DNA from: Pseudohalioglobus lutimaris
Lineage (GTDB): Bacteria; Pseudomonadota; Gammaproteobacteria; Pseudomonadales; Halieaceae
Direction: 5' to 3'
Assembly (NCBI RefSeq): GCF_002866825.1
Contig: NZ_PKUS01000002.1
Coordinates: 248,001-312,000 of the forward strand
Length of the DNA: 64,000 bases
This document shows positions 34,764-43,646 of this stretch, piece by piece. A program made the translations under genes and the position numbers. How positions within the stretch are numbered: the first letter of the stretch is position 1; each line of letters opens with the position of its first letter. A model generated the notes under the pieces. The model saw nothing but the letters and a program-made list of their open reading frames with translations. It searched no databases and was not told the origin of the DNA.

Positions 34764-35552
34764 CTACAGATAACTGCACCAATCACTCCAACTGCCAGCG
34801 TAGAGGATGTCGTTCTCCCTGCCCATCAGGGACAACGAAAAAAGGTTTACGCAGGCGGTCACGCCGGAGCCACAGTACACCACCATTTGCGCACTGTTGA
34901 GGCTGTCACCCCAGTGCTCGCGTTGAGCGGCGGGCCCGCTATAGCGGCCGGCCTCATCAGTCACGCCTTGCCATGGATGGTTAACCGCACCGGGAATATG
35001 CCCGGCGACCGGATCAATCGGTTCATCCACGCCCTGATAGCGCGGCGTCTCGCGAGAGTCCACCAACAGTGCGCCGCTGGCTTGCAGTTCGGTGAGGTCA
35101 CCAATATCGCAGTAGCCGCTGAACTTGCGCGGCGGGTAGGCACTGTCACGCAGCGCAGGGGTGCGCGTTTCTGTGACGCCATCGCAGGCCAGCCAGGCAG
35201 CGTAGCCGCCATTCAGTAATCGCGGCGGGCGGTAACCCAGGCTGCGCATCAGCCACCAGAGGCGCGAGGCAAAGGCAAAGCGGGAGGCGTCGTAGGCGAT
35301 GACTTCGGTATCCGGGCCTATGCCGCACTGGGCGAGACGCGCCTGCAAGGCCCCGGATTCGGGTAAGGGATGCCTTCCCCCGTGCTTCTGCACGGGGGAT
35401 GACAGTTCCAGGTTCAGGTCCAGGTAAAAGGCCCCGGGGATATGTCCTGCTGCATAAAGGCGACGTCCCTCGTCTGCATCTGCCAGGGAAAACCGGCAGT
35501 CGACGATCACGGCATCCTGCGCCGCGTCCAAGGCCTCGGCTTCAATCAGCAT
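34764..35552 (-). CDS. Sulfurtransferase with two rhodanese domains
   Basis: This 262-residue protein has an inactive N-terminal rhodanese domain (VIVDCRFSLADADEGRRLYA, then GHIPGAFYLDLN) and an active C-terminal one with the loop VVYCGSGVTACVN. CGSGVT is typical of 3-mercaptopyruvate/thiosulfate sulfurtransferases. The length is slightly shorter than the common 280 residues. It lies alone between prfB and a DUF2244 gene. Choice between thiosulfate and mercaptopyruvate as donor is uncertain, though C-G-S-G fits the mercaptopyruvate type better. A strong hairpin (35376-35399) lies inside the coding sequence. Confidence 0.88.
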   Translation of the reverse strand: MLIEAEALDAAQDAVIVDCRFSLADADEGRRLYAAGHIPGAFYLDLNLELSSPVQKHGGRHPLPESGALQARLAQCGIGPDTEVIAYDASRFAFASRLWWLMRSLGYRPPRLLNGGYAAWLACDGVTETRTPALRDSAYPPRKFSGYCDIGDLTELQASGALLVDSRETPRYQGVDEPIDPVAGHIPGAVNHPWQGVTDEAGRYSGPAAQREHWGDSLNSAQMVVYCGSGVTACVNLFSLSLMGRENDILYAGSWSDWCSYL

Positions 35553-35640
35553 TTCCTTGCGCGCACTCGCTCCAGAGCAACTCTTCAGAAGAGATACGAT
35601 AGTAGGCTACCCGCGTATTTTTCACTAGACTAGGTTCAAC

Positions 35641-36159
35641 GTGGAGAATCAAGCAGTGGTCACCAGCACCCGGTCCAGTAACCAGTTGATGATTGTCGCC
35701 AGGCCAAACCGGTCGGCCAGCTGGCGCAGCAACCTTTACGTCCTGATAGGTCTGGCGGTTCCATCCCTGGGAGCGGCCATCGGTTTTACCCTGCTGGGGG
35801 CCTGGCCTATTCTGCCTTTTGCCGGGCTGGAGATGTTGGCGCTGGGCGCTGCCCTCTACTACGTCAACTGGAAACTGCAGTACCGCCAGGTGATCACCGT
35901 GAGCGACGACAGTATCCGTATCGACAAGGGGCACTATCGTCCCCGCCAGAGTTATCAATTTGCTCGCCAGCGCACCGGACTCACTGTGGTCCCCGAGAAA
36001 CACCCCTGGGATGGTCCGGAGCTGGCGGTACATGATCGCCAGCAAAGCGTCTGCGTGGGCGAGTTTCTCAATCGGGAAGATGCCCTCGCCCTGCTCGCCC
36101 TGCTGCGCAAGGAGATCAAGGTGGATAGCTACAGCACCAGGGAGGGGCGAAAGTTCTAG
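35641..36159 (+). CDS. DUF2244 family membrane protein
   Basis: This 172-residue protein has two closely spaced membrane helices (about residues 30-73: YVLIGLAVPSLGAAIGFTLL and LPFAGLEMLALGAALYYVNW), followed by a soluble part beginning QYRQVITVSDDSIRIDKGHY. This is the layout of DUF2244 integral membrane proteins, whose function is unknown. The start is GTG at 35641. It is divergent from the sulfurtransferase. Confidence 0.82.
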   Translation: MENQAVVTSTRSSNQLMIVARPNRSASWRSNLYVLIGLAVPSLGAAIGFTLLGAWPILPFAGLEMLALGAALYYVNWKLQYRQVITVSDDSIRIDKGHYRPRQSYQFARQRTGLTVVPEKHPWDGPELAVHDRQQSVCVGEFLNREDALALLALLRKEIKVDSYSTREGRKF

Positions 36160-36211
36160 GCAGCGATCGCGGGCTACGGCAGCAGACCGAGGCCTCTACT
36201 ACTCGCCGGCA

Positions 36212-36670
36212 TCACAGCCAGCCGTCCACGGGTTTGGCGAGATAACACATGTTGAGCTTCCGGGACCTGAACTTCCACACGCCCTGTTCGCGGACATAGA
36301 CATCCTGATAGTAGCCTGACCCCATCAGGCTCTGCCCATCGCGAACGCAGCGCAAATCCAGGTAGCAGGTCCCCGCCGCCTCCACGACATCACCGCAATC
36401 ATCAGGACCATAGTCGATAACGTGATTGTGGACAAAGGGGTGCAGCAACAAGTCACCACCGACCTTTTCTGCGTAGATGGCGCGTAAATTCTGCCGCCCC
36501 TTGATAACGCCGTCCGGTCCCATATCCATCAGCCCGTCGACGGCAAACAAATCGACAGCATTCAGAGCCTGACCCTGCCAGACGTAATGGGCGTAGCGAC
36601 GCACCAGGTCACGTATTGCCTCCAGGTCGGTCAGGCGCCGAATCAGGGTGGGCAAATCATCCATCACCAA
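36212..36670 (-). CDS. SnoaL-like / NTF2-fold protein
   Basis: This 152-residue protein begins with LIRRLTDLEAIRDLVRRYAH, the typical first helix of SnoaL_4-type polyketide-cyclase-like proteins, and has GRQNLRAIYAEK, FVHNHVIDY and SGYYQDVYVREQGVWKFRSR in order. The fold is used by dehydratases, isomerases and small ligand-binding proteins. I see no operon partner, though the STN receptor lies immediately downstream in the window on the same strand. Function beyond the fold is not claimed. Confidence 0.8.
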   Translation of the reverse strand: MVMDDLPTLIRRLTDLEAIRDLVRRYAHYVWQGQALNAVDLFAVDGLMDMGPDGVIKGRQNLRAIYAEKVGGDLLLHPFVHNHVIDYGPDDCGDVVEAAGTCYLDLRCVRDGQSLMGSGYYQDVYVREQGVWKFRSRKLNMCYLAKPVDGWL

Positions 36671-36746
36671 CCCTCAACCACCTGCCGGCAATAAGTAATT
36701 CCTGTGGAAAGGCGGAACAGAAACCGGCATTCACCCCTTATACCAC

Positions 36747-39311
36747 TCAGAACTCATAAGTCAGGTCGATGCCCGTCGACCGCGGGGGACCGTACTGCGC
36801 ACTGAGCTCACCAAGGTTGGTCGTTGACAACCGGTACTCCTCGTCGCCCAGATTCTTACCCCAGGCCGCAACTCGCAGATCACCCACTATCCCCAGGGGA
36901 ATCTGCGCGAGTTCCAGGCGCGCGTTCCATATCTCGTAGCCAGACGTCAGTGTCGTCTTCTTTGGATTGGAGTAGAACTCGTCTTGAGAGCGATAATCAA
37001 TACTCACGGTCACATCGCCAAATCCAGTTGATGGAAACTCATAGGTTAGCCCTGCACCAACCTGCCAGTTCGGAGAGTTTGGTACCACCCGACTCGACTC
37101 CAGCTCCACTCCCCCATCAATATAGGAATCATACTCGGCATTCAGATAGGCGTAGTAGAAATTTGCGCTAAGACCAGCGACAAGCACAGCCGACCCCTCA
37201 ATTTCCATTCCCGACATGGTTGCGGCACCCGCGTTCAGCGTATCGACAAAGACGGGAGGAGAACGCACCTGGTCCACCTGCAGGTTCTCATACTCGTTGT
37301 AAAAAACTGCAAGGTTTACCAGGGCACGGTCCTGGAAAAATTTGGACTTCAGGCCCACCTCGTAGGAATCAACATCCTCCTTATCAAAGCCCGCACTAAA
37401 TAATTCAGGAGTACTCTGTGTGTTGAACCCACCCGCACGGTAGCCCGTGGAATACTTGGCATAACCATTGATATTGTCACTGAATGTGTAGGCCAGCGTG
37501 ACCATAGGGTCGGTAGAATCAAAGTCTGTATCTCCGTCGAGCACCAGTCCGGTAATATCGGGAGTGAAGCCTGGATTCCTGTAGGTCTTTCTCGCATCAC
37601 GCGTGTCGGATGTGTAACGCAGACCCAGCGTCAACGCCAGTTTTTCGTCAAAACCACTGGGAGTCCAGGTGACTTGCCCGAAGGCTGCAGCGGAAGTCGC
37701 CTCCGCCTCTACCATCCAGTCATCAACCAGCGCACCACCGGCAAAGCTGGATATTGCTGTTTCGTCTGCCTCTTCCTCAATATAAAAGACTCCCGCCACG
37801 TAGCTTAGCCGCCCATCCATCGCATCGCCCAGGAACTGCAATTCCTGCGAAAACTGGTTTTGATCCATCGTCCGGCTTTGGGTGAACGAGTCGATGAAGT
37901 TCATGTGGGTATTGCTATCAAGATCCCGGTAGGCCGTTATCGACTTCAGGGTGATGTCGCCAAGCATCCAGGTTAGCGTCAGGTTGTGTCCTGAGATATC
38001 TGCGTCACTTGGATACAGACCCTGTGTCGGCGAGGCTTTCTCCTGCCGACCCGAGACTGCATTGGGGCCATCAATAACCTGATAGAAAAGATTGCCATAG
38101 GTCATATTGGAAAAGTCATAACCGTAATCCACGGTAATCTCATCCGTCGCTTCATAGCGGACGGCAAGCTTCATAGCCTCTTTCTCATCCTCATTGAAGT
38201 TAATCTGATTTGGCAACGTGGAATTGTTGTTGTCGACCCAGCCATCGTTCTCGGTGTACATGTAGCCGGCCCGCACAAAGAGCTTGTCATTGAGCGGTGC
38301 ATTGATGGAGGCGCGTACGCCACGCTCCTCCCAGCTACCTGCCGTCAGTTGCACCAGACCCGAAAGCTCATCGTCGGGCTTTTGGGTAATAAAATTAATC
38401 GCGCCAGCGGTCGTATTACGCCCCCACAGTGTTCCCTGTGGTCCTCGCAGCACCTCTATACGTTCAAGGTCGGCGAAGTCCGTCGCCAGCCCGATACCAC
38501 GGCCTACCGGGACCCCATCAATATAAATGCCGGTTGCCATATCGTTGGTGGACTGTGTGTTGAGATTGCCCATACCGCGAATGAACAGGTTGGGGGCCAC
38601 ACGTGTGCCGGCGAATGGAACAAGGTTAAGCGCCGGTACTTTGTTCGCCAGGTCCATGACGTTGGAAATACGCTGATTCTCCAGCTCACGGGCACTAAAA
38701 GCGGTGATAGAGATGGGCGTCTCCTGCAGGGATTCTTCCCTTTTTTGCGCGGTGACCACCACCTCTTCCAGTATTACTGCACGCTGCTGCACTGGCGCTT
38801 CTTCAGCATTCGCCACCAGAGTCGTGAACCCCGCCAGTAGTGCAGTGAAAACACCTTTGTTACTGCATTTATTTGATCGCATGAACCATATCCCCTCGTT
38901 GGTATCAGTCGCTGTCAGCACCAGGTTGCCAGCTGCACTGGCATTGATTTCCAGACAGGTACCCGCTACGAGTGTCTCTATACCCCCAGCGATGCTGTAC
39001 CGACCTGACAATCCCTTTAGCTGCATATCCTTGACGAGGTCAAACGGATAGAGGATCTGGATATCTGCCTGCTGTGCAAACAGATTCAGCGCCTTGTAAG
39101 CCGTGGAAGGCGGGATTTCAAAGTGTATTTTCCCGTCATCACTCCAGGCCAGGGTTGTACTCAGCAGGGAACCAAGCAGGGCTGTCATCATCAACCAGAG
39201 CGTCCACCTGCTACGCTCTGAAGTGTGTATGGCCAGCCCGGCCATTGATTTCACGTACTGATCCCCACTTGCCCTATTCGGACCCGTCATTAATACAGAC
39301 CGATGAGACAT
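36747..39311 (-). CDS. TonB-dependent transducer with N-terminal STN domain
   Basis: This 854-residue ORF starts with a membrane/signal segment (WTLWLMMTALLGSLLSTTLA). An STN signalling domain follows (about residues 60-140: FEIPPSTAYKALNLFAQQAD, then LKGLSGRYSIAGGIETLV), which contacts the anti-sigma factor FecR. At Met144 a second signal-peptide-like stretch appears (MRSNKCSNKGVFTALLAGFT then TLVANAEE), then the TonB box region EEVVVTAQKR, the plug (IEVLRGPQGTLWGRNTTAGA) and a beta-barrel ending in IDLTYEF. With the FecR and FecI genes directly upstream it forms a complete cell-surface signalling system. The internal start at 38882 has its own GAGGGG ribosome binding site, so a short receptor without STN could also be made. 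Confidence 0.93.
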   Translation of the reverse strand: MSHRSVLMTGPNRASGDQYVKSMAGLAIHTSERSRWTLWLMMTALLGSLLSTTLAWSDDGKIHFEIPPSTAYKALNLFAQQADIQILYPFDLVKDMQLKGLSGRYSIAGGIETLVAGTCLEINASAAGNLVLTATDTNEGIWFMRSNKCSNKGVFTALLAGFTTLVANAEEAPVQQRAVILEEVVVTAQKREESLQETPISITAFSARELENQRISNVMDLANKVPALNLVPFAGTRVAPNLFIRGMGNLNTQSTNDMATGIYIDGVPVGRGIGLATDFADLERIEVLRGPQGTLWGRNTTAGAINFITQKPDDELSGLVQLTAGSWEERGVRASINAPLNDKLFVRAGYMYTENDGWVDNNNSTLPNQINFNEDEKEAMKLAVRYEATDEITVDYGYDFSNMTYGNLFYQVIDGPNAVSGRQEKASPTQGLYPSDADISGHNLTLTWMLGDITLKSITAYRDLDSNTHMNFIDSFTQSRTMDQNQFSQELQFLGDAMDGRLSYVAGVFYIEEEADETAISSFAGGALVDDWMVEAEATSAAAFGQVTWTPSGFDEKLALTLGLRYTSDTRDARKTYRNPGFTPDITGLVLDGDTDFDSTDPMVTLAYTFSDNINGYAKYSTGYRAGGFNTQSTPELFSAGFDKEDVDSYEVGLKSKFFQDRALVNLAVFYNEYENLQVDQVRSPPVFVDTLNAGAATMSGMEIEGSAVLVAGLSANFYYAYLNAEYDSYIDGGVELESSRVVPNSPNWQVGAGLTYEFPSTGFGDVTVSIDYRSQDEFYSNPKKTTLTSGYEIWNARLELAQIPLGIVGDLRVAAWGKNLGDEEYRLSTTNLGELSAQYGPPRSTGIDLTYEF

Positions 39312-39389
39312 GAAAATCCACTACTGTTGGCGAAATTAAATTCTTGCCAAAATATGGCCATCGAAAAGAACAACTCAAACTAACTGCCG

Positions 39390-40490
39390 CTAAGGCGCGA
39401 CACTGGTATCCAGGGCGGAAAGTTGTATCAGCCCATCGTTGACGCTTGTGACCGATACCCCGAACCCATCTTGCAGAACACTCAAAAACTCATCGAGTTT
39501 CCCAATATCGAAGTACCCGCCAATACGCAGGTCGGCAATCCTCGGGTCCACAATCGTAATATCGGTGAGGGTATAACGCGATACCTCGCGAACCACCTCT
39601 TCCAGTGTTTCTCCGGTAAACAGCCATTTACCTTCACGCCAGGCCAGACGCCGCTCGAGGTGCTCTGGCGACAGCTGGCTAACGTTCTGCAGGGTGTCGG
39701 CGTAATCTGCACTGCCACCGACACCGAGCGTGACCGATTTCCGGCCGGTTTCAACCTCGACTAACGGGCTTGCTGAGGGTGACGGAGGCATTGCCACTGC
39801 GCCAACTTCAACCGCTACCGTGCCTTCCTGCACCATTACCTCGGTGACACCCTGCTTGACCCACACACTGAAAGCGGTGCCCAGGGCACGCACCTTTCCG
39901 CGCCCTGCGTGGACCACAAACGGCACATGCGCATTCTTTGCCACTGTAAAGAAGGCCTCCCCACGTGTCAGGTAAAGTGTACGTTCTCGCTTGCTATAAC
40001 TCACCCGCACCTCACTATCAGTATTGAGGGCCATGGTGGAACCGTCCGCGAGCACAGCCTCCGACTGTTCGCCAATACCGGTGCGGTAAACCAGCTCCTG
40101 CGGTGAGCTGTGAGTTGCAACAGTGTGCGGCGCGGCAACTTCTTCCCGGGGGAAAAGCAGTAGGTAAACTGTAAGTACCACCGCGAGACTGGCAAGACCC
40201 GCCACGGCGCCCGGATAGAGCATCCATCGCCAGGCCGGGCGCTGGGGCGGCGGAGCCGCTGCGGGGAAAAGTTCGGCAAGCACGCTCAAGCAATCCATGG
40301 CGTCCCAGAGCTGGGCCATGTCGACCACCGCCTGGGCATGGCGGGAATCAGCGGCCAGCCAGCCTCGCAGTTCAGACTCCAGCTGCGGAGACAGCGCCGC
40401 ACCATCGAGACCGTCAAGGCGAACCAGCCAGGCAGCTGCTTCACGCCTGACTTGCGCAGAACTACTCGGAAAGCGAATAATATTTCTCAT
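39390..40490 (-). CDS. FecR-type anti-sigma factor / sigma regulator
   Basis: This 366-residue inner membrane protein has a short cytoplasmic N-terminal domain (EAAAWLVRLDGLDGAALSPQ, the DUF4880-type sigma-binding region), one membrane helix (about residues 90-112, GAVAGLASLAVVLTVYLLLF), and a periplasmic FecR domain (LADGSTMALNTDSEVRVSYS, RGEAFFTVAKNAHVPFVVHA). A C-terminal STN-like end reads TDITIVDPRIADLRIGGYF. ATG 40490 is chosen; a GTG 12 bp upstream is also in frame. The start nearly overlaps the sigma-factor stop, so the two are translationally coupled. Confidence 0.92.
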   Translation of the reverse strand: MRNIIRFPSSSAQVRREAAAWLVRLDGLDGAALSPQLESELRGWLAADSRHAQAVVDMAQLWDAMDCLSVLAELFPAAAPPPQRPAWRWMLYPGAVAGLASLAVVLTVYLLLFPREEVAAPHTVATHSSPQELVYRTGIGEQSEAVLADGSTMALNTDSEVRVSYSKRERTLYLTRGEAFFTVAKNAHVPFVVHAGRGKVRALGTAFSVWVKQGVTEVMVQEGTVAVEVGAVAMPPSPSASPLVEVETGRKSVTLGVGGSADYADTLQNVSQLSPEHLERRLAWREGKWLFTGETLEEVVREVSRYTLTDITIVDPRIADLRIGGYFDIGKLDEFLSVLQDGFGVSVTSVNDGLIQLSALDTSVAP

Positions 40491-40492
40491 AA

Positions 40493-41029
40493 TCACCGCC
40501 ACCGCGAAGAACTGGCGTTGTCCGCATCATCAGGACCCTGGGCCTGAGGACCATCCATAGAAGCTGCACATCGCATCAACGCTTTGGCCAGGTGTTTTTC
40601 AACAGTACTGACACTGATACCGAGCCTTTGGGCAACCTCTTTCTGTGACAAGCCGTAAACCTTGCGCAAAATCAACACCTCACGGCACCGTTCGGGCAAA
40701 TCCAGCGTTGCATGGCAAAACAGCTCGAAACGTTGCTCATGCCCAACCTGATGCTCCAGTGACATCCCATCTTCTATGACACCGGGATCGGCCAAATCCT
40801 CTATATAAACAGACAGCTGATGTGATTTGCTGGCCAGCATATTCAGCGACAGGTTGCGTGCAGTGCGATAAAGATAGGCCTGCGGATGCTCTATCTTGCC
40901 CTTGGAGCCCGCCTCCAGCACTTTAAGAAAGGCCTCCTGGGTTAAATCCTCAGCGTCCTCTCGCGTCTTGCAAAACCGGGAAACAAAACGCTGCAAACGC
41001 GCATGTAATGTATTCGTCTCTCCCGTCAC
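40493..41029 (-). CDS. ECF sigma factor, FecI-like
   Basis: This 178-residue sigma factor has region 2 (VSRFCKTREDAEDLTQEAFL, then PQAYLYRTARNLSLNML) and region 4 (LDLPERCREVLILRKVYGLS, QKEVAQRLGISVSTVEKHLA). It has no region 1 or 3. It is the first gene of the sigma - FecR - receptor operon, so it is expected to direct transcription of the receptor gene when the ligand is bound at the outer membrane. Its C-terminal 20 residues (DGPQAQGPDDADNASSSRWR) are low-complexity and probably disordered. Confidence 0.93.
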   Translation of the reverse strand: MTGETNTLHARLQRFVSRFCKTREDAEDLTQEAFLKVLEAGSKGKIEHPQAYLYRTARNLSLNMLASKSHQLSVYIEDLADPGVIEDGMSLEHQVGHEQRFELFCHATLDLPERCREVLILRKVYGLSQKEVAQRLGISVSTVEKHLAKALMRCAASMDGPQAQGPDDADNASSSRWR

Positions 41030-41504
41030 GCCAAGCTTTCCTCGCTCACCATCTATTCAGCACATTCACACCTCAGGCAAAACTCAAGCCGAGCTGACCA
41101 CTTACGGCACGCCGCGGCGATACATGCTTCCATCCGTGCATGCAGAAACACACGCTAATCGAAGAGCTGACGGCACACCGTAGCGCTGCGGTTTTCTTTC
41201 GTGACGATACACCCAATACCGCCTTGGCAACAACAATCGAAACGCAATCTGCCGGCCCTGGTTTACTTAGCACACAATCTTCGCCCGCAAGTCACAGGTC
41301 AGGCGGGTTATTCTTGAATCTGCTACATACGCGGTATATAACTTCTTTTCCAATGAGTCGCGTCTTCAGCCCGGTTATGTCGAAGCGACCTCAACGTTCA
41401 GCTATTGCGGCACTTGCTGCCACTGCACAGCGAACGGCCAACAATCCGATGGCCCGGTTCTAGTACTCTATGGCGCCCTTATACACAACCCAGGAACAAC
41501 AACC
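41030..41504. other. 475-bp spacer without recognisable gene
   Basis: This divergent spacer between the ECF sigma gene and an MFS gene has short open frames on both strands, but none has a plausible ribosome binding site together with a recognisable protein. It must carry the promoters of both flanking transcription units; I could not identify them with confidence. Confidence 0.5.
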
Positions 41505-42812
41505 ATGACCGGACCCGACGAATCGCCCGGGGAGCAGGTGCAGAGTGAAGAGCCCAGTCTCTACTCCTATTACGTACTGGTATTACTCTCCATAGTCTAT
41601 GTGTTCAACTTTATCGACCGGCAGATTATGGCGGTGTTGATAGACCCCATAAAGGCTGAGTTTGGCGTCTCGGACACCGCTATGGGCTTCCTTTCCGGTT
41701 TTGCCTTCGTCTTCTTCTACACGCTGGTGGGGATTCCCATTGCGCGCTGGGCAGACCGCGGTTCCCGCCGATTCATTATTTCCCTGGCAATCGCTATCTG
41801 GAGCCTGATGACCGCTGCTTCGGGTATGGCCAGAAACTTCGGGCAACTGGCGGCGATCCGCGTGCTGGTGGGGGTGGGTGAAGCGGGTGCGACACCGCCA
41901 TCCCACTCACTCTTATCGGACTATTTCCCGCTGAACAAGCGCGCCACGGCGCTGGCTATTTATTCCTGGGGCGTATACATAGGCGCCGCGCTGGCCTTCC
42001 CCATAGGCGGCTATCTGGTAACGCACTATGACTGGCGAACCGCGTTTTATGCGGTTGGCCTACCCGGCGTAGCGCTGTCTTTACTGGTGTGGTTTACAGT
42101 GAAAGAAGTGCCGCGCGGCAGCACTGAAGCCAGCTCAGCGAACGTCGAAAATGCATCCCTGGGGGAAGTCATGCGGTTTTTGCTCTCCCGGCGCTCATTC
42201 GTTCTGATCGTGCTGGGGTCGTCACTGCAATCTCTTTCCGGATTCGGCGTCATCACCTGGGGTGCGCCCTTCCTCAGCAGAGTGCATGACATGGGCTGGA
42301 CCGAAATCGGCGTTACCATGGGTTGGATTATCGGTGTTGCCGGCTGCGCGGGCGTGTTCCTTGGCGGCCGTCTCGCTGACAGATTAGGCCGCCGGGATAC
42401 ATCGTGGTACATGCGCCTGCCTGCACTGGAGTCCTTGCTCTGCATACCGTTCGTGACTGGTTTTGCGTTACTCACTGACACCCGACTCGCCATACTGAGT
42501 TTCATACCTTTCTACTTCCTGGGCGCCGCCTATGTGGGCCCCATGCATGCCATGGTGCAGAGCCTGGTGCGGGTTCGCATGCGCGCCACAGCATCGGCCA
42601 TTCTGCTGTTCGTGGTAAATATGATCGGTGCCGGGCTGGGCCCCCTGGCCATTGGCCTGCTGAATGATTACGTGTTCGGCCCGACCTATGGTGATGGTGC
42701 AATTCGGTATTCGATATTGGTAATAGGTCTGGTCGGGGGCCTGGGCAGTATACTTTTCTGGCAAGCATCGAAAACGCTTAGCGCCGATTTAGCCAGTCGC
42801 GATATCGACTGA
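41505..42812 (+). CDS. MFS transporter, spinster-like subfamily
   Basis: This 435-residue membrane protein has about 12 helices and the MFS signature VGIPIARWADRGSRRFII between helices 2 and 3, preceded by VYVFNFIDRQIMAVLIDPIK. It is a paralogue of the transporter at 13261: the same order of motifs is found, e.g. VRMRATASAILLFVVNMIGA against RLRAQAAAIYLFLLNILGLG. It is convergent with the crotonase gene at 42840 (28 bp). Substrate unknown; transport of a lipid-like or aromatic acid is common near acyl-CoA genes. Confidence 0.9.
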   Translation: MTGPDESPGEQVQSEEPSLYSYYVLVLLSIVYVFNFIDRQIMAVLIDPIKAEFGVSDTAMGFLSGFAFVFFYTLVGIPIARWADRGSRRFIISLAIAIWSLMTAASGMARNFGQLAAIRVLVGVGEAGATPPSHSLLSDYFPLNKRATALAIYSWGVYIGAALAFPIGGYLVTHYDWRTAFYAVGLPGVALSLLVWFTVKEVPRGSTEASSANVENASLGEVMRFLLSRRSFVLIVLGSSLQSLSGFGVITWGAPFLSRVHDMGWTEIGVTMGWIIGVAGCAGVFLGGRLADRLGRRDTSWYMRLPALESLLCIPFVTGFALLTDTRLAILSFIPFYFLGAAYVGPMHAMVQSLVRVRMRATASAILLFVVNMIGAGLGPLAIGLLNDYVFGPTYGDGAIRYSILVIGLVGGLGSILFWQASKTLSADLASRDID

Positions 42813-42839
42813 ACGATCCGGTGCCAAACGCGATCTATA

Positions 42840-43613
42840 CTAGATATCGTCAAACTTGCCGTGGCGCCCTTTTCCTGCCGCGAACCGCGTTGCACCGCTC
42901 ACCGTTTCCAGGGACTCAACCACCTGCATACCGCGGCGAAACTCATTTTTCATGGCATCATCCAGAGGGAGGCCCCACTGTTCATAAGCGCTCATGCGGT
43001 CTGAACGAAGGCAGTTCTGCGGATAGGCAACCAATTGTTGCGCCAGCTCCAGCGCCGCATCCAGCGCTCGGCCATCGTCCACCAGTCGGTTGGCCAGACC
43101 CATCGCCAGCGCCTCATCTGCCGCCACCGGCCTGCCGGTAAGAATAAGGTCCATAGCCCGACTGTGACCAATGAGGCGCGGCAGCCTCACCGTCCCGCCA
43201 TCGATCAGCGGTACGCCCCAGCGGCGACAGAACACCCCCAGCACAGCGCTTTTTTCCACCACGCGCAGGTCACACCAGAGAGCCAGCTCAAGGCCGCCGG
43301 CAACAGCATGACCGGATATTGCCGCGATAACCGGCTTACCCAGTACCATGCGCGATGGCCCCATAGGCCCATCACCGACTTCACTGAGTGCATTGGAGCC
43401 GGCCTGCGCGGCTACCGCCTTGAGGTCGGCCCCCGCGCAGAAAGTACCATGTGCGCCATGAAACACAGCCACATCACTGCCTTCATCCGCGTCGAAGGAC
43501 CTGAAAGCCGAGGCGAGCTCCTCCGCTGTGACGCCGTCCACGGCATTGCGCACATCTGGTCTGTCCAGAGTAACGATGGTGATACGCCCCTGCGTCGAAC
43601 TGCTAACTGCCAT
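42840..43613 (-). CDS. Crotonase-family protein (enoyl-CoA hydratase-like)
   Basis: This 257-residue protein has the crotonase fold: LDRPDVRNAVDGVTAEELAS, the oxyanion-hole pairs FCAGADLKAV and ISGHAVAGGLELALWCDLRV, and LTGRPVAADEALAMGLANRL. The Glu of GGLELAL is kept. The second catalytic Glu, normally in the segment before G-x-x-P, is replaced: the segment reads VFCRRWGVPLIDGGTVRL. This arrangement is common in actinobacterial EchA-type paralogues and suggests a reaction other than simple hydration. The MFS gene is convergent; DUF445 lies upstream on the same strand. Confidence 0.88.
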   Translation of the reverse strand: MAVSSSTQGRITIVTLDRPDVRNAVDGVTAEELASAFRSFDADEGSDVAVFHGAHGTFCAGADLKAVAAQAGSNALSEVGDGPMGPSRMVLGKPVIAAISGHAVAGGLELALWCDLRVVEKSAVLGVFCRRWGVPLIDGGTVRLPRLIGHSRAMDLILTGRPVAADEALAMGLANRLVDDGRALDAALELAQQLVAYPQNCLRSDRMSAYEQWGLPLDDAMKNEFRRGMQVVESLETVSGATRFAAGKGRHGKFDDI

Positions 43614-43646
43614 GAGTTCTTCCTTTGCCGGGCCAGCCCGTGCATT

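Noticed and set aside
35376-35399. Strong hairpin (TCCCCCGTGC-TTCT-GCACGGGGGA) as a terminator or mobile repeat
   Set aside because: It lies inside the sulfurtransferase coding region within a conserved-looking GGRHPLPES segment and has no T-run. It is probably a chance result of codon choice.
35622-35640. Possible further copy of the GTCTA element upstream of the sulfurtransferase
   Set aside because: Only AGTCTAGTGA matches; the right half is different and the gene has no link to the island.
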